Shown in pieces: positions 1 to 10,403 of a stretch of DNA of 64,000 nucleotides. Every line of letters starts with the position of its first letter. The stretch's first letter is position 1. This DNA is from Nematostella vectensis (taxonomy: Eukaryota > Cnidaria > Anthozoa > Actiniaria > Edwardsiidae). The stretch is from contig NC_064036.1 of NCBI RefSeq assembly GCF_932526225.1, positions 15,183,181 through 15,247,180 of the forward strand, given 5' to 3'. The notes under the pieces are model-generated. The model saw only the letters and a list, made by a program, of their open reading frames with translations, ran no database searches and was not told where the DNA came from. A program made the position numbers and the translations under genes.

Positions 1-1012
1 GCACATGCAATCCAGGGTTCAGCGGAGATGGGAGAGAATGTATAGACATTGATGAATGTGTAACAGGGGACCACACATGTGACAAGAACGCCAAATGCAA
101 CAACATCGTTGGCTCACACCATTGCACATGCAATCCTGGGTTTAGCGGAAATGGGAGAGAATGTACCGACATTGATGAATGTGGAACTGGGGACCACACA
201 TGTGACAAAAACGCCAGATGCAACAACACCATTGGCTCATATGATTGCATGTGCATGTCTGGTTTCTATGGTAACAGCACTCGTTGTCGTGATATTGATG
301 AGTGTAAAAAAGAGAAACATCACTGCAGTCCTCATGCGATATGTTATAACACACTTGGGTCGTTTAAATGTTCTTGCAAAGATGGATTTCGTGGTAACGG
401 CGTAACTTGCAATGGTAAGTGATAGATCAATTTGAATAAAATAACGCAAAACACACAATTACAATCAAATAATGATGTTGATTGTGGCATTCTCATCAAT
501 CATTTCTTTATATTTATCTTTATTGAAAGTAAAGTAAGGTTTCTGTTTTATGAACGTACATAAACCATCTGTTTCAGAGCCGTCGCAGTGGGTCGGGCAC
601 AGGGGCCATGTCCCCCCCACCAATATTATTGGGCATTCTTAAAGTCGTATTTTTTTCAACTTGAATTATGTCGGGATTCATTGTGGTGTTTCCAATAAAA
701 TATCCTTATTGTGAGCTGTTAAAATTTATTTTGAATTTTCCAAAAAGTACAGATTATTTATATTCTGAATCACATTACATGTCAGATTTATCGCTATAGA
801 CATTCCTGTCTAATGGAAATTATCTTTGTACACAAATATTAGCCGTGGGTTGTTCGAAATTCTAACAAGTTCTCTCTAAGATTGTTCACATGCTAGATTA
901 GAAGAAATAACTCTTGTTTATTTGTGCTGCAGGAGGAAGAACTCTTTCTGCTCCTCATCTCATGACGTTTGTGCTTGGGGCCATAGTGACATTGAGGGCT
1001 TGGTCAATCTAG
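1..1012 (+). CDS. Calcium-binding EGF-repeat protein, 3' part (two exons)
   Basis: The 3' end of a gene entering from the left. Exon 1..414 is read with codons starting at position 3. It encodes the end of one EGF module and then three complete calcium-binding EGF modules, each opening with D-I-D-E-C and carrying six cysteines and the C-x-C-x2-G-F-x-G-x-G ending. A strong donor (GTAAGT) follows at 415 in phase 1, the usual phase for cbEGF exons. A polypyrimidine-AG acceptor at 931-932 joins in phase 1 to a last exon 933..1012 (stop 1010-1012). That exon gives a short tail ending in a hydrophobic stretch (LMTFVLGAIVTL), which could be a GPI-attachment signal or a membrane anchor. Open frames at 79-405 (+) and on the minus strand are shadows in the wrong frame. 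The family is extracellular, and cbEGF modules bind Ca2+ and mediate protein contacts. Which EGF protein this is cannot be told from the fragment. Confidence 0.8.
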
Positions 1013-1642
1013 CGTAGTCCAGCACAGCGAATAGGGAGTGACAATCATCGATATCAGAAAGGGGGAGGGAATCAACGTTTTGTTGGAGAACCCCCCTCCT
1101 CCGACCATTTAATCTAATAAAAAATGGTTCTGAATAAAAATTATGTAAAAAGTATGTATATATTTTAGTTGAGACTAGTTCAAGTAATTAGGAAAGACGT
1201 TGTAAATAACCAAATCATTATTTAACTTTCTAAGTTGTAAAAAAACAGGTCCTTGACTGCATAGTATAACAAAAACAACCATATGAAGAAAACGTTAACG
1301 TTTTGGGGTTCTGGTACCGAGGAAACTTTCTTTTCAGGGACCTTCTCAACTAACTAAAGATGGTCACAGTAACTGTTTTTTAAAAAGATCATGCAGATTT
1401 TCCAAATAAGGAATATATTAGCTTCCTTATATGGAAGTGACCGCGTTTGGCAAAAAAGGCAATTTTGGGCTCAATTTTCTTGATATAGCCAAAGTCACGT
1501 TGAGATTTACAGGCGCGTACCCACGATTAGTCGAGGGGTGGGGGGGGGGCCTGTTTACCTAGACCTCAGAGAGGTCAACATAGCATATTTTATAGTTTTG
1601 TACGAAGCTTTTAAGCTCCAATATTGCAGCAGTGTGTTAGCA
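1013..1642. other. Intergenic, 3' flank of the EGF gene
   Basis: No gene is visible. The stretch holds the likely 3' UTR, one copy of a dispersed repeat near 1282-1376 (see the entries at 10715 and 46960), a single CArG-like CCTTATATGG near 1423, and a G-rich tract near 1537-1550. Confidence 0.5.
1116..1138 (+). promoter_or_regulatory. Candidate polyadenylation signals of the EGF gene
   Basis: Two AATAAA hexamers lie at 1116-1121 and 1133-1138, about 105-125 bases after the stop codon of the EGF-repeat gene. Position and sequence fit a poly(A) signal; use is inferred. Confidence 0.45.
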
Positions 1643-1821
1643 ATAGTAGTAGTAGTAGCTTTCATTTTACTACGCTATAACCCTGACAACAATAGCTGGT
1701 TTTCACAAGGGGCGTTGGCTATCTACTTTTATACATGATACAATATTTACAATAATTTTACTAATTGTATATAAATATTTATAGATATTTAATTTCTTTT
1801 TGTAAAAAAAAAAATAAATTC

Positions 1822-3496
1822 TTAAAACTGGTTTTTGTGAGAGGCTAATTTTGTTACAAAGGCATTAAATGTATCACATTCTCTTGTTTCAGGGGATAAG
1901 CTGTTCAGTTTTGCTACGCTATATAAAAAATATTTTTTCATGTTTTCAGTTTTAGGGAGGGGTAGTTGCAGTGAGGAAGTTGAACCCCTGAGATCAATTT
2001 AAGTAACTTCATTTTTGAACTTAAATAATTTGGTTAAACATTCTGGGGCTTGACCCTTTAACACTTTAAACATTGTTTTAGATTTAGATTTTGCCCATTG
2101 TTCTTCTAAAGTGTCCCATCCTAAGGCAGCAAGCGCCTCTAGATGGGGGGAGTCATTCCTCCAGTTTAGAATAACTCGGGCAGCCCTGTTTTGTAGGACT
2201 TGCAATCTTCTAACGTGGCCCTGGCCCAGAGTATCCCATACCTCACTGCAATACCCAAAGTAGGGTTTAATAAGGGCATTGTAGATAGAGATTAGAGTAT
2301 TTCTGTCCACATAGTCCTTAATCCTCCTTATTGCACCTATACCACAGGAGACTTTTTTTGCAATTTCATCAATTTGGTTGGCCCATGACAAGTGACTATC
2401 AACTGTCACTCCCAATAATTTGCTATGGGATACTTGCTTAATGTTGCTAGAATCGATTCTGAGAGATGGCTGTTTATCTAAGTTGTTTAACTTATAACGA
2501 GATCCAATCAGCGAAAATTCGGTTTTAGCAACATTAAGGCTCAATTTATTTTCCCTAAGCCGAAATTTAACCCTACTCAGGGAGCGGAGCGTATTTATCA
2601 AGGACTTCGAGAAAAAGCGTTTTCCAGCACGACCACATTGATTCCGTGTCAGGCATCAATGCGATCATGTGCCAAGGTTGTTTGCCTAAGTCCTCAATAA
2701 ATCGCTGTTCATTAAATCTTTTCATGTTTCTAATTTCAATGATTTTAGGTTTAGAATTCAATGGTGTTTTATAGTTGATTTTGCGAATGCCGAAAATCAT
2801 TCCATGGTCACTCAAACCTGTTTGAATAACACCTGTTTTCACAATCTTTTCAGGCGAGTTGGTTACATAATGGTCCAGTAAACTTTTTGATGACTTAGTT
2901 ATTCTCGTGGGCTTTGTTATCAATTGAGATAGTTGATACGTTTGATAAATTCTTTTAAATATTTTAGCTTCATATGTTGGAACCTCAGAGAGCATATTCC
3001 CGTTGAGGTCTCCTAGGAGATGAAATTCAATAGCTAAGTTATCCAGATTCTTTATCAAGTTTTCAAAACTAACAAAGAATTCACGTGAACTGATAATAAA
3101 TGGGCGATAAACGGTACAAACAATGAATGGTTTGCTATTCGGCTTAATAATTTCAACACAAACTGCTTCTAGGTCTTCAGGGACCAAATCGTTTCGGATG
3201 CGGTAATTATGCGAGTCACGAACATATAAACAAACACCGCCACCGTTACGCTTCCGGTCTTTCCTTATGATATCAAATCCTGGAATATTCATTTCACCGT
3301 TTGTAACCGTTTCATCTAGCCTAGTTTCATTAAACCCGAACACATCAACATTGTCAAGCATATTCATTATTCTTATCTCGTCAATATGGTTAGGCAAACT
3401 AACAATATTTAGCAGAGCCATTTTAAACCCTCGTAAATTCGGAACTATGGAATCAGTGGAATTTATGCCTCGAACGGAACAAAAATGACCACTCAC
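1822..3496 (-). pseudogene. LINE ORF2 remnant: APE endonuclease plus RT C-terminus
   Basis: The endonuclease part (3496 down to about 2573) shows the family motifs F-N-E-T-R-L-D, G-D-L-N-G-N (variant of GDFN), S-L-L-D-H-Y and a final S-D-H, so the fold is largely intact. At about 2573-2601 the frame jumps directly to the RT C-terminal region (motif N-K-L-S-L-N-V-A-K-T-E-F). The whole palm with its catalytic aspartates is therefore deleted. The C-terminal part runs to a stop codon at 1999-2001, but the same frame continues with typical CR1 tail residues (D-L-R-G-S, then L-P-K-T-E-N) to a second stop at 1822-1824. The first stop is therefore a later mutation. No activity is expected. Confidence 0.85.
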
Positions 3497-3508
3497 AGTA
3501 CCATCATG

Positions 3509-4902
3509 CTAATTATTTAAAATTTGATTAAAGTTACTCTGAAGTACCTGAGTACCTTGCGGGTTCAGATGTAGTCCACGGGAGTTCAAATGACTAGAGT
3601 TGATGTTTGCGTTGGGTAGGAACGACCAACCATTCTGATTGGCGAAAGAACGTAGGATACGGTTCGTCTCTTTAACTTTAGCCCCAAATTCATGACTATC
3701 ACAACGCTGCAGAAGTGCAGAGATCACGACATCCGTGTCAGGAGAGTTAGCCTGAATCCCTCGACCAATATCAGTAATGGAGTCCACAATTTGCTGTGGT
3801 TCCATATTACGCAGATCATTAGTTCCAACATGTAGGATAACCTTGTCGGGTCTCTCGTCTATAATGGGTTGGACATAATGGTTCATCGCAGCAACAGTTG
3901 CTCCTGGAAATGGTCTTACAGAAACACGACGCCCAGAGTTCGCCAACTCCCATCCCTTAACAAATTTCACAATTGAGTCGCCGGCCATCACCACATTTTG
4001 TTTCCGATTTGGATCTTGCTCAGATCGAGATAATGAGGTTGAGCCGACTTTGCCTTGGGAATCCGGTTGGATCCGAGGTTCCTTGTGCCGATTTTTTTTT
4101 ATCTGCATTTTTCTTTTTCTTTTTCCCCTTTGTTTGAGCGTCTGACGACGCTGCTGTAGATTTAGGTTGGAGTTGCTCGCTGCCCAGCTCAACTGCCCCA
4201 TTCAGTGTAGAAGCAGGACTACTTGACTTGGTGCAGGAATATAATTCTTTAGACTTTATTTGCAGCGCAAGCTTTAATGAATCTCTCTCTTCATAATTTT
4301 TTTGACGTTCCTCTTCCAAAGCTAACACTCGTAGACGAAGAGTATTATTTTGATTCCTGAAATCTTCAGAACACTGTTTGCCCCTCAGTTGATCGATATC
4401 CTTCTTGAGTTCAAGGAAAAGCTGATGGCAATGACAAACTGGCCTCTGAGATTCGGGCTTATTCGCAGCAGATTGATCCAGATCGATTACAACCGACTCC
4501 TTCGTTACCGGCGAAGCGGTCCTTCGCGACCGACGCCATTGCCTTTCTCAAACGGCTGACCAGATCATTTTTCTTTCCTGCTGTAGAGAGAGCTCGCCTA
4601 GTAAGTTCTTCTTTCAATGAAGTAACTGTATTCGACTCGAGATTCTTCCCATTCAGTAGCGGTTCTTGTATATCGCTATGAAGTGATTCATCCCTTTCAT
4701 CAGAAGAGTTGTCAGATATCAATGGCGCGGAATTCAGTGCCAATGGCTGTAGGGAGTCTCTGAAATCCCGAATAGCCTCTTGAAACGAAGTACTAAAAGT
4801 TTCCTTACAGATATCTGAGACTGATTTTGCTTTCCGAAGTGAATGATAACTAGAATTTCCGTTTTCGTGGAGAGCGGAAAAATGCTTGTGTCCGCCCTGC
4901 TA
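3509..4902 (-). pseudogene. LINE ORF1 remnant: SAP, coiled-coil and SGNH/GDSL esterase parts
   Basis: Three pieces in three frames. The first (about 4902-4459) is open without an internal ATG requirement and holds a SAP-like DNA-binding motif (T-S-L-K-E-E-L-T-R-R ... G-K-K-N-D-L-V-S-R-L). The second (about 4328-4020) is charged and coiled-coil-like and ends in a lysine run. The third (4201-3509) is an SGNH hydrolase domain with block I G-D-S-I, block III H-V-G-T-N-D-L and a C-terminal G-x-H-L-N. Esterase domains are known in CR1-type ORF1 proteins. The frame change between the second and third pieces lies by the A8 run at about 4091-4100, a likely slippage site. Loss of the single frame implies a dead copy. 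Confidence 0.75.
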
Positions 4903-5129
4903 ATTTATCTCTGTAATAATTTATCTCTGTAATAAAACTATTAAAGGAAAGTTCTTTATCTGGTATCTCAGTTTCTAAGTTTATTGTGCCCGTTCGAGAC
5001 GAATTCCATATGAGAATATATATACACATATAATGATAATACTAATAAATCCGCATTTAGCTCTGGTGTATTGTTTTTGGCGCTGTTGCCCGCATGCGCC
5101 ATGGTTCTCCGTGTTAGGACATTGTCACC

Positions 5130-5616
5130 GCGACACTGGATCCGACTTGCTCGACTCTGGATATGAATTGCGCGACTCTGGATACGACTTGCGCGACTCT
5201 TGATCCGACTTGCGTGACTATTGATCCGACTTGGGTAACACTGGATCCGACTTGCGTGACAGTGGATCCGACTTGCGTGACATTGGATCCGACTTGCGCT
5301 ACATTGGATCCAACTTGCGCGAAACTGGATCCGACTTGCGTGCCATTGGATCTAATTTGCACGACTCTGGATCAGACTTACGAGACTTGATCCGACTTGC
5401 GTGACACTAGATCCAACTTGCGTGACTCTTGATCCGACTTGCGTGACTATTGATCCGACTTAGGTGACACTGGATCCGACTTGCGTGACAGTGGATCCGA
5501 CTTGAGTAACATTGGATCCGACTTGCGCTACATTGGATCCAACTTGCGCGAAACTGGATCCGACTTGCGTGACTCTGGATCCTACTTGCGTGACTCTGGA
5601 TCCTACTTGCGCGACA
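5130..5616. repeat. 21-bp minisatellite
   Basis: About 23 copies of a 21-bp unit around GGATCCGACTTGCGTGACNNT. The unit length is a multiple of three, so it yields repeated peptides (T-C-V-T-L-D-P type) on the + strand and valine/glycine-rich ones on the minus strand. These are not evidence of a gene. Confidence 0.9.
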
Positions 5617-5694
5617 CTGTTTTTATGGTGTTATTTTGAATATTTAGTGTCTAAAAATATCATTAGGTACTGTGCAATAATTATCAGGAGGGGT

Positions 5695-5850
5695 GTATCA
5701 CCGCTTAATGTACTAACTGCCGCTTAATGTAACACTAACGCTTAATGTAACAAAAATCGCCGTTTAATGTAACACTAACGCTTAATGTAACAACAAATCG
5801 ACGCTTAATGTAATAAAACAGTTAACGCTTAATGTAACAAATTTTCAACG
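5695..5850. repeat. Cluster of CGCTTAATGTAAC motifs
   Basis: Seven copies of CGCTTAATGTAAC or close variants start near 5702, 5721, 5739, 5760, 5779, 5802 and 5826, with uneven spacing. The reverse complement (GTTACATTAAGCG) resembles the motif at both ends of the inverted-repeat element at 19672-20122. It may be a fragment of that element class. Confidence 0.7.
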
Positions 5851-5898
5851 CGCTCAAACATTTTCTCGTTCAACCAATTGACATTACATGGCAATTAG

Positions 5899-6337
5899 TA
5901 CTATTGGGATCTTTGGAATACCCCTCTTTTGCTTTCAGTGTTCCTCTGGAAGCGTCATACTCTAGTTCAAGCCCAAGAATGTTTATGATATGAGTTCTAT
6001 CCGTGGTTGTTTCTGGGTACCCGTTAAAAGTTTTTAGTACTATTGGAATACCCCTCTTTTGCTTTCAGTGTTCCTCTGGAAGCGTCATACTCTAGTTCAA
6101 GCCCAAGAATGTTCATGATATGAGTTCTATCCGTGGTTGTTTCTGGGTACCCGTTAAAAGTTTTTAGTACTATTGGAATCTTTGGAATACCCCTCTTTTG
6201 CTTTCAGTGTTCCTCTGGAAGCGTCATACTCTAGTTCAAGCCCAAGAATGTTCATGATATAAGTTCTATCCGTGGTTGTTTCTGGGTACCCGTTAAAAAG
6301 ACCTCTCTCCCCACTAAGAAACCATTTGCCATTTCTG
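5899..6337 (-). repeat. Triplicated coding-like segment (about 130 bp period)
   Basis: Three nearly identical tandem copies of about 127-134 bp. On the minus strand the first copy follows a good acceptor (pyrimidine tract and CAG near 6338) and reads M-A-N-G-F-L-V-G-R-G and then a 40-residue open stretch. The same residues recur in copies two and three, but the frame is broken at each junction (a TAA stop). It looks like a duplicated exon or a gene fragment; no family was recognised. Confidence 0.6.
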
Positions 6338-6641
6338 AAAAAAGAAGAAGCAACTAATAAAATTATTTAGCCTCTAATGCTATTGGATTTGTATAATCTA
6401 GATTATGGGTATTATGAAAAATAACAAGGGCAGCAACGGATCTGTTCCGCAAAATATATGTTCCGAAGCCCGTTTTTTTTGCTGTCTGGGATGAAGAGAC
6501 AGAAGGCTCACTGAGCCGTAAAAAAAGGCTCAACGAGCAGTGAACAGGGCTCAACGAGCCATAAAAACGATCACTGAGCGAAAAAGGCTCCCGCACAGAC
6601 TCGAGCGAATTAAACGACAGCGACTCGGACAATAGCTGCCC

Positions 6642-6781
6642 TAGACTTCATAGTGGACTCACTTTATTCTTGTCTCTTTGGAGTCTCTCCTGAGTATTAC
6701 GGGCCAATTTTATTCACTCGTTCCCCTCTCACCACCCATACAAGACAAGAGAAGAATAAAGTGAGTCCACTATGAAGTCTA
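6642..6781. mobile_element. MITE with TA target duplication
   Basis: Terminal inverted repeats of about 35 bp (GACTTCATAGTGGACTCACT at the left end and its complement at the right) flanked by TA on both sides, about 140 bp in all. The TA duplication fits Tc1/mariner-like elements. No coding content. Confidence 0.8.
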
Positions 6782-8172
6782 TTTTTATTATTTTTTCATT
6801 TGTTCATCACAAATCACTAGAATCAAAAGAATACAAACCGAGTGCTTGGGTAACCCGTGGTTCTGTCCGCATTAACTAACGGCATAAAGTTGGATCTGGC
6901 CTTCACGAACAGGTAGCTCTAAGAATCGTTTAGCTCTAGTTTAATTCTTGTGTAGCCAGATGTAGTTATAGGACAGCAAGTGCCAAAATGGTTGAAATCC
7001 TGTCAATCATTGTAATCACGTGTGAAGCTTGTCATGCGCACTAGCACAGCAAGCATGTAGTGTGTTACCACCGTAGTCAGTAGCGACCATGTAAACATTA
7101 CATAACTCACGGCAGTCCACGTAGGAAGGTCGCCCCTCGTACACCCATTGGCTAAACCCTCATCTAAACGGAGCTAAAAGCTTTTCAGGATGTCAGTGTC
7201 GGTTATCGCCATCTTAGAAGCACATAAAAAGGGGTACGGTAGAGGTCCCGAACACACCGTGTAACAACGTAAAAGTAAACCAGGTACGTGTACCCTCAGT
7301 CATTCTCGCTGTTCCACTTGTACATTCCTAATCAAGTGACAGAATGCTCCGTAATAATAGATGTTTTACTTTCTTTCAAAGCTTCCTTGCTTTGCCCGTG
7401 TGTTTTGATTTGCATTCCTACAGGCAACCCAATAATAGAATATTGATACTTTACCATATATCGAAGAAACAGATCCGAGAATCTAAACAATGTTATTTAA
7501 AAAATTAGAAAGTTGTTATTGAATAGCCCCTTCGTTTATAATCAGTGTATGATAATTAAATGATTATTAAATAATAATTAAATTACATTCAGTTTTCTCG
7601 TTCTACAATCTTGAGAGTTAAACCGCTGTCCCTAAAACATTTTCCCCGACCCCGCGTTCTTTTATACCTTGCCGATGGCACAAAGGTACGTAGGCTCTGC
7701 GTGATCTCATAGTGTCAAGTATTTGTGTGGCAAGACTGATCATCAATTGTGACCAAGGCCGCCTGATAAAGGTATAGAGATGAAGTATTTGAGCGACCAA
7801 TAACGCTAGGGGAAAATATCAACTTGAATGTATCTTCACCGCTCTATTGAGGTACCACTGTGAAAATTAATTCTTGACGATGCGGAAAAACTTTGCTCGA
7901 CCTTTAGGGTGTAAGAAAGGGGTGGAGCTTGGGGAATACCCGCTTAACCTCAAGTCCGGAAGCATATGTCGATATTGAGTCATTCACGTGGATATGTATA
8001 TATTTCGTAAGTTGCATACGCATGACCATATATGACAAATACCCACGCAAATACAAGCTCATTGGCTGCGGAAGTAAATACAAAGGATATACGGAAATAA
8101 ATAAGACACGATTCCATTATGAGTTCCTTACTTTTCAGAGGGAGTACAGCTCCTGTCGAGAGCGGTCAAACA
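6782..8172. other. Intergenic, upstream of the LPMO gene
   Basis: No supported gene. AT-rich, with scattered short open frames lacking recognisable content. The 3' part should contain the LPMO promoter and 5' UTR. An AT-rich TATA-like stretch lies near 7994-8006, but no transcription start can be fixed. Confidence 0.4.
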
Positions 8173-10403
8173 ATGCGATTATCAGGATTCATATTCCTAG
8201 TCTTCCTCGCTAAAAGCAAATTGCCTTTAGCAGAAGGCCATGGCTATCTCGTCGAGCCACCAGCAAGAAACTCTTGCTACAAAGTATTCCAGAATTGTAA
8301 GGCAAATTACAATCTGAATGGGTTGAACTGCGGCGGGCGCGCGACCCAGATTGCGAATGGTAACAAGTGCGGAGTGTGCGGAGATAGCTACAGTAGCCCC
8401 AGTCCTCCTCACGTCTACCCCGGCAAGTACGCGACGGGATTCATAACAAAAACATACACTCAGGGTCAGAATATCTCCGTCAAGGTAAACTTGTAGTTAG
8501 GAGAATTACTTTAGTTCTTGTTTATATTCAGGATAGATAAACTCTAATCTCTGGTCTAGGTAGTCATTTTCTCTTGACCGTATATCATTTTGTTATGGAA
8601 AAGGTTGGAAGAATTTCCAAAGATATTATTTTAGGTATTTGTTTAGAAGAGGGTCTTATGATTGTGCAAAGAGGAAAAGATCCAGTTCGGATAATAAAAA
8701 ACCCTTTCAAGCTGTTTCAGTTTTATGATACCCTACAGCGCCTCACCAGCTTATCCTGCTAGCAAAGCCCTCTTTTCTCTGTGAGAGATTTGGGTTCACA
8801 GTCGCTAAAGGCCACGGCTAACTTGAGGGGATTTGGAAAGAAATGCGTCTGTTGTAGGCCATAGCTGTGAGCAGGGGCACGACCACAAAAATGGGTCTTA
8901 TATTGAAATATTAGGGACCTCAAGCAACGACGACGGCAATGCAGACGCCGAAGGCAAAAAACAATGGGATTTGATTCAGAATTCAAAAGCAGCACGTGGA
9001 AATGCGTTCTGTCTGATACATTTCAGTCGTTTTCCGTATTAAACTCCCACGTGAAAACTCCTCCAGGTTTCACGGTCAATTAAGGACGCGGACGTTTGCA
9101 CTGTAAACTCCACTAACTACGTTCACTGCTTTAGAAATAATTACCTTAGTTTATTTTTATCTGTCCCTGACTATTTTAATGTTTTGCTTATTCCATTGCA
9201 ATTAAATCATTATTGATCACTACGAGCGAAAACATCTTTTTCGATCGCGTTTTCATAGCCGTCGTCGGCGTCCTTGCTTAAGGTCCCTATTATCAAATCA
9301 AAAAGAACATATTATATAAGTATTAAAAACGGCAAAAAAGCGAGCATATTGGTCGCCTAGGATCGAGTATCCTCTAGATAAAGAAAAATAGACTATACTT
9401 ACAGAAATACGCTGAAACGCTGTGGTAGCTTAAAACTGGAGATTTTGGCCAGAACATCGCTATCTAGCGAACTGTACAATACATTGATTAGAAGACAATT
9501 ACCGGGTTCCAAGCCTTCTCTTCTACGGTTACGCCACGCACAGCGCGCTAGAAGTGATTAAAGGTGCTTAGCAAGGGGTTTGGCCTATGCCTGCGCTGAT
9601 ACGCATAATTATCACGCCACCAGGTCATCATCACAGCAAACCACTTGGGCTGGTTCGAGTACAGAATCGGAGATATCGGGACACCACCCATCACCAACGA
9701 AAAGCTCAAACACCTCTTGAGATCTCCCAGCGGACAGACGCGGTTTCCGCTGGACTCGAGAACTTTCTCGACCTCGCACGACCTCGTCCTTCCGGCAGAG
9801 CTAAGGTGTGACCGATGCGTACTTCAGTGGTGGTGGAAGGCGGGGAATAGCTGGGGGTGCGATGGTGACGGGTGTGGCCTTGGACACGGGCACCAGGAGA
9901 CATTTGTTAATTGCGCTGATGTCAAAATCGTTTCCAGACCTGGAGTGATTCCAACAGAATCCATGACGTCATCTTCACCTTGCACTCACTCTACAAGAGT
10001 CATGACGTCATCACTACTTGTCACACACTCTAAAACAACCGTGACGTCAATTCCACCTGTCACTCTCTCTACTACTGGAGACGTGACATCGCCTCCTCCT
10101 TCATCTCCAAGGTCATCTCCAAAGCCATCAAAACCACAGACGGCAGGACCGATTCCAGGAAATGGCGCAAACTGTGCGTCAACAGGTGTTTGGGCTGGAC
10201 GACCAGGAATTGATGTATGGTGCAGACTGAATTGCGCAGCTGGGTACTGTCCCTCGTTCATGTGCGCATGTAGGGAAAGCCATTCAAATGGCCAAGGCTG
10301 TAAGTCTACTGGTGCGTGGAAGAGCGATAGTTCTATTGATGATTGGTGCACCACTAATTGCGCCGCGGGGTTTTGTCCAAGTCATATGTGCTTTTGTTCT
10401 TGA
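8173..10403 (+). CDS. AA15-type lytic polysaccharide monooxygenase, secreted
   Basis: Two exons, 8173..8484 and 9624..10403, joined in phase 0 (donor GTAAAC at 8485, acceptor ACCAG ending 9623), giving 363 residues. The start at 8173 puts a signal peptide directly at the N-terminus (hydrophobic G-F-I-F-L-V-F-L). Cleavage after residue 22 would expose His23 (H-G-Y-L-V-E-P-P-A-R), the first ligand of the copper histidine brace. The second ligand is His111 in I-T-A-N-H-L-G-W-F-E-Y. The family signature C-V-L-Q-W ... A-G-N-S-W-G-C-D follows. AA15 enzymes cleave chitin or cellulose oxidatively outside the cell. After a Thr/Ser/Pro-rich linker (about 215-286) come two Cys-rich modules of about 35 residues (pattern C-x-S-T-G-x-W, W-C-x3-C, C-P-x2-M-C-x-C), probably carbohydrate-binding. 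An upstream in-frame ATG at 8119 would bury the signal peptide and is less likely. Confidence 0.93.
8914..9287. mobile_element. MITE in the LPMO intron, TATTA duplication
   Basis: Ends begin GGGACCTCAAGCAACGACG and finish with the imperfect complement. TATTA flanks both sides (8909-8913 and 9288-9292). The 374-bp element lies wholly inside the LPMO intron. No coding content. Confidence 0.8.

Larger units (their letters stand above)
1643..4905 (-). mobile_element. CR1-like LINE retrotransposon, defective
   Basis: Non-LTR retrotransposon on the minus strand. Its 3' end carries a short (TAG)n/(CTA)n tail at about 1643-1659, as CR1/L2 elements usually do in place of poly(A). Upstream lie a 3' UTR, the end of ORF2 (to 1822), an APE-type endonuclease and a three-part ORF1. 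The reverse-transcriptase fingers and palm are missing: the endonuclease end and the RT C-terminal region meet near 2573-2601. Frame changes and an internal stop make the copy non-functional. The 5' limit is uncertain. ORF1 is open back to a stop near 4903, followed by a duplicated 16-bp segment at 4903-4935. No target-site duplication was found. Confidence 0.85.

Noticed and set aside
79-405. 108-codon + frame starting with ATG in the EGF region
   Set aside because: It is out of frame with the cbEGF reading (codons from position 3), which shows all conserved cysteines; this is a shadow.
1538-1738. 66-codon + frame
   Set aside because: Lies antisense over the LINE 3' end and its flank; no recognisable content.
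5114-5727. Repetitive V-G-S / T-L-D-P open frames
   Set aside because: Produced by a 21-bp minisatellite period.
6363-6632. 89-codon minus-strand frame
   Set aside because: Partly made of repeated GGCTCGTTGAGCC-like segments; no splice link to the coding-like triplicate was certain.
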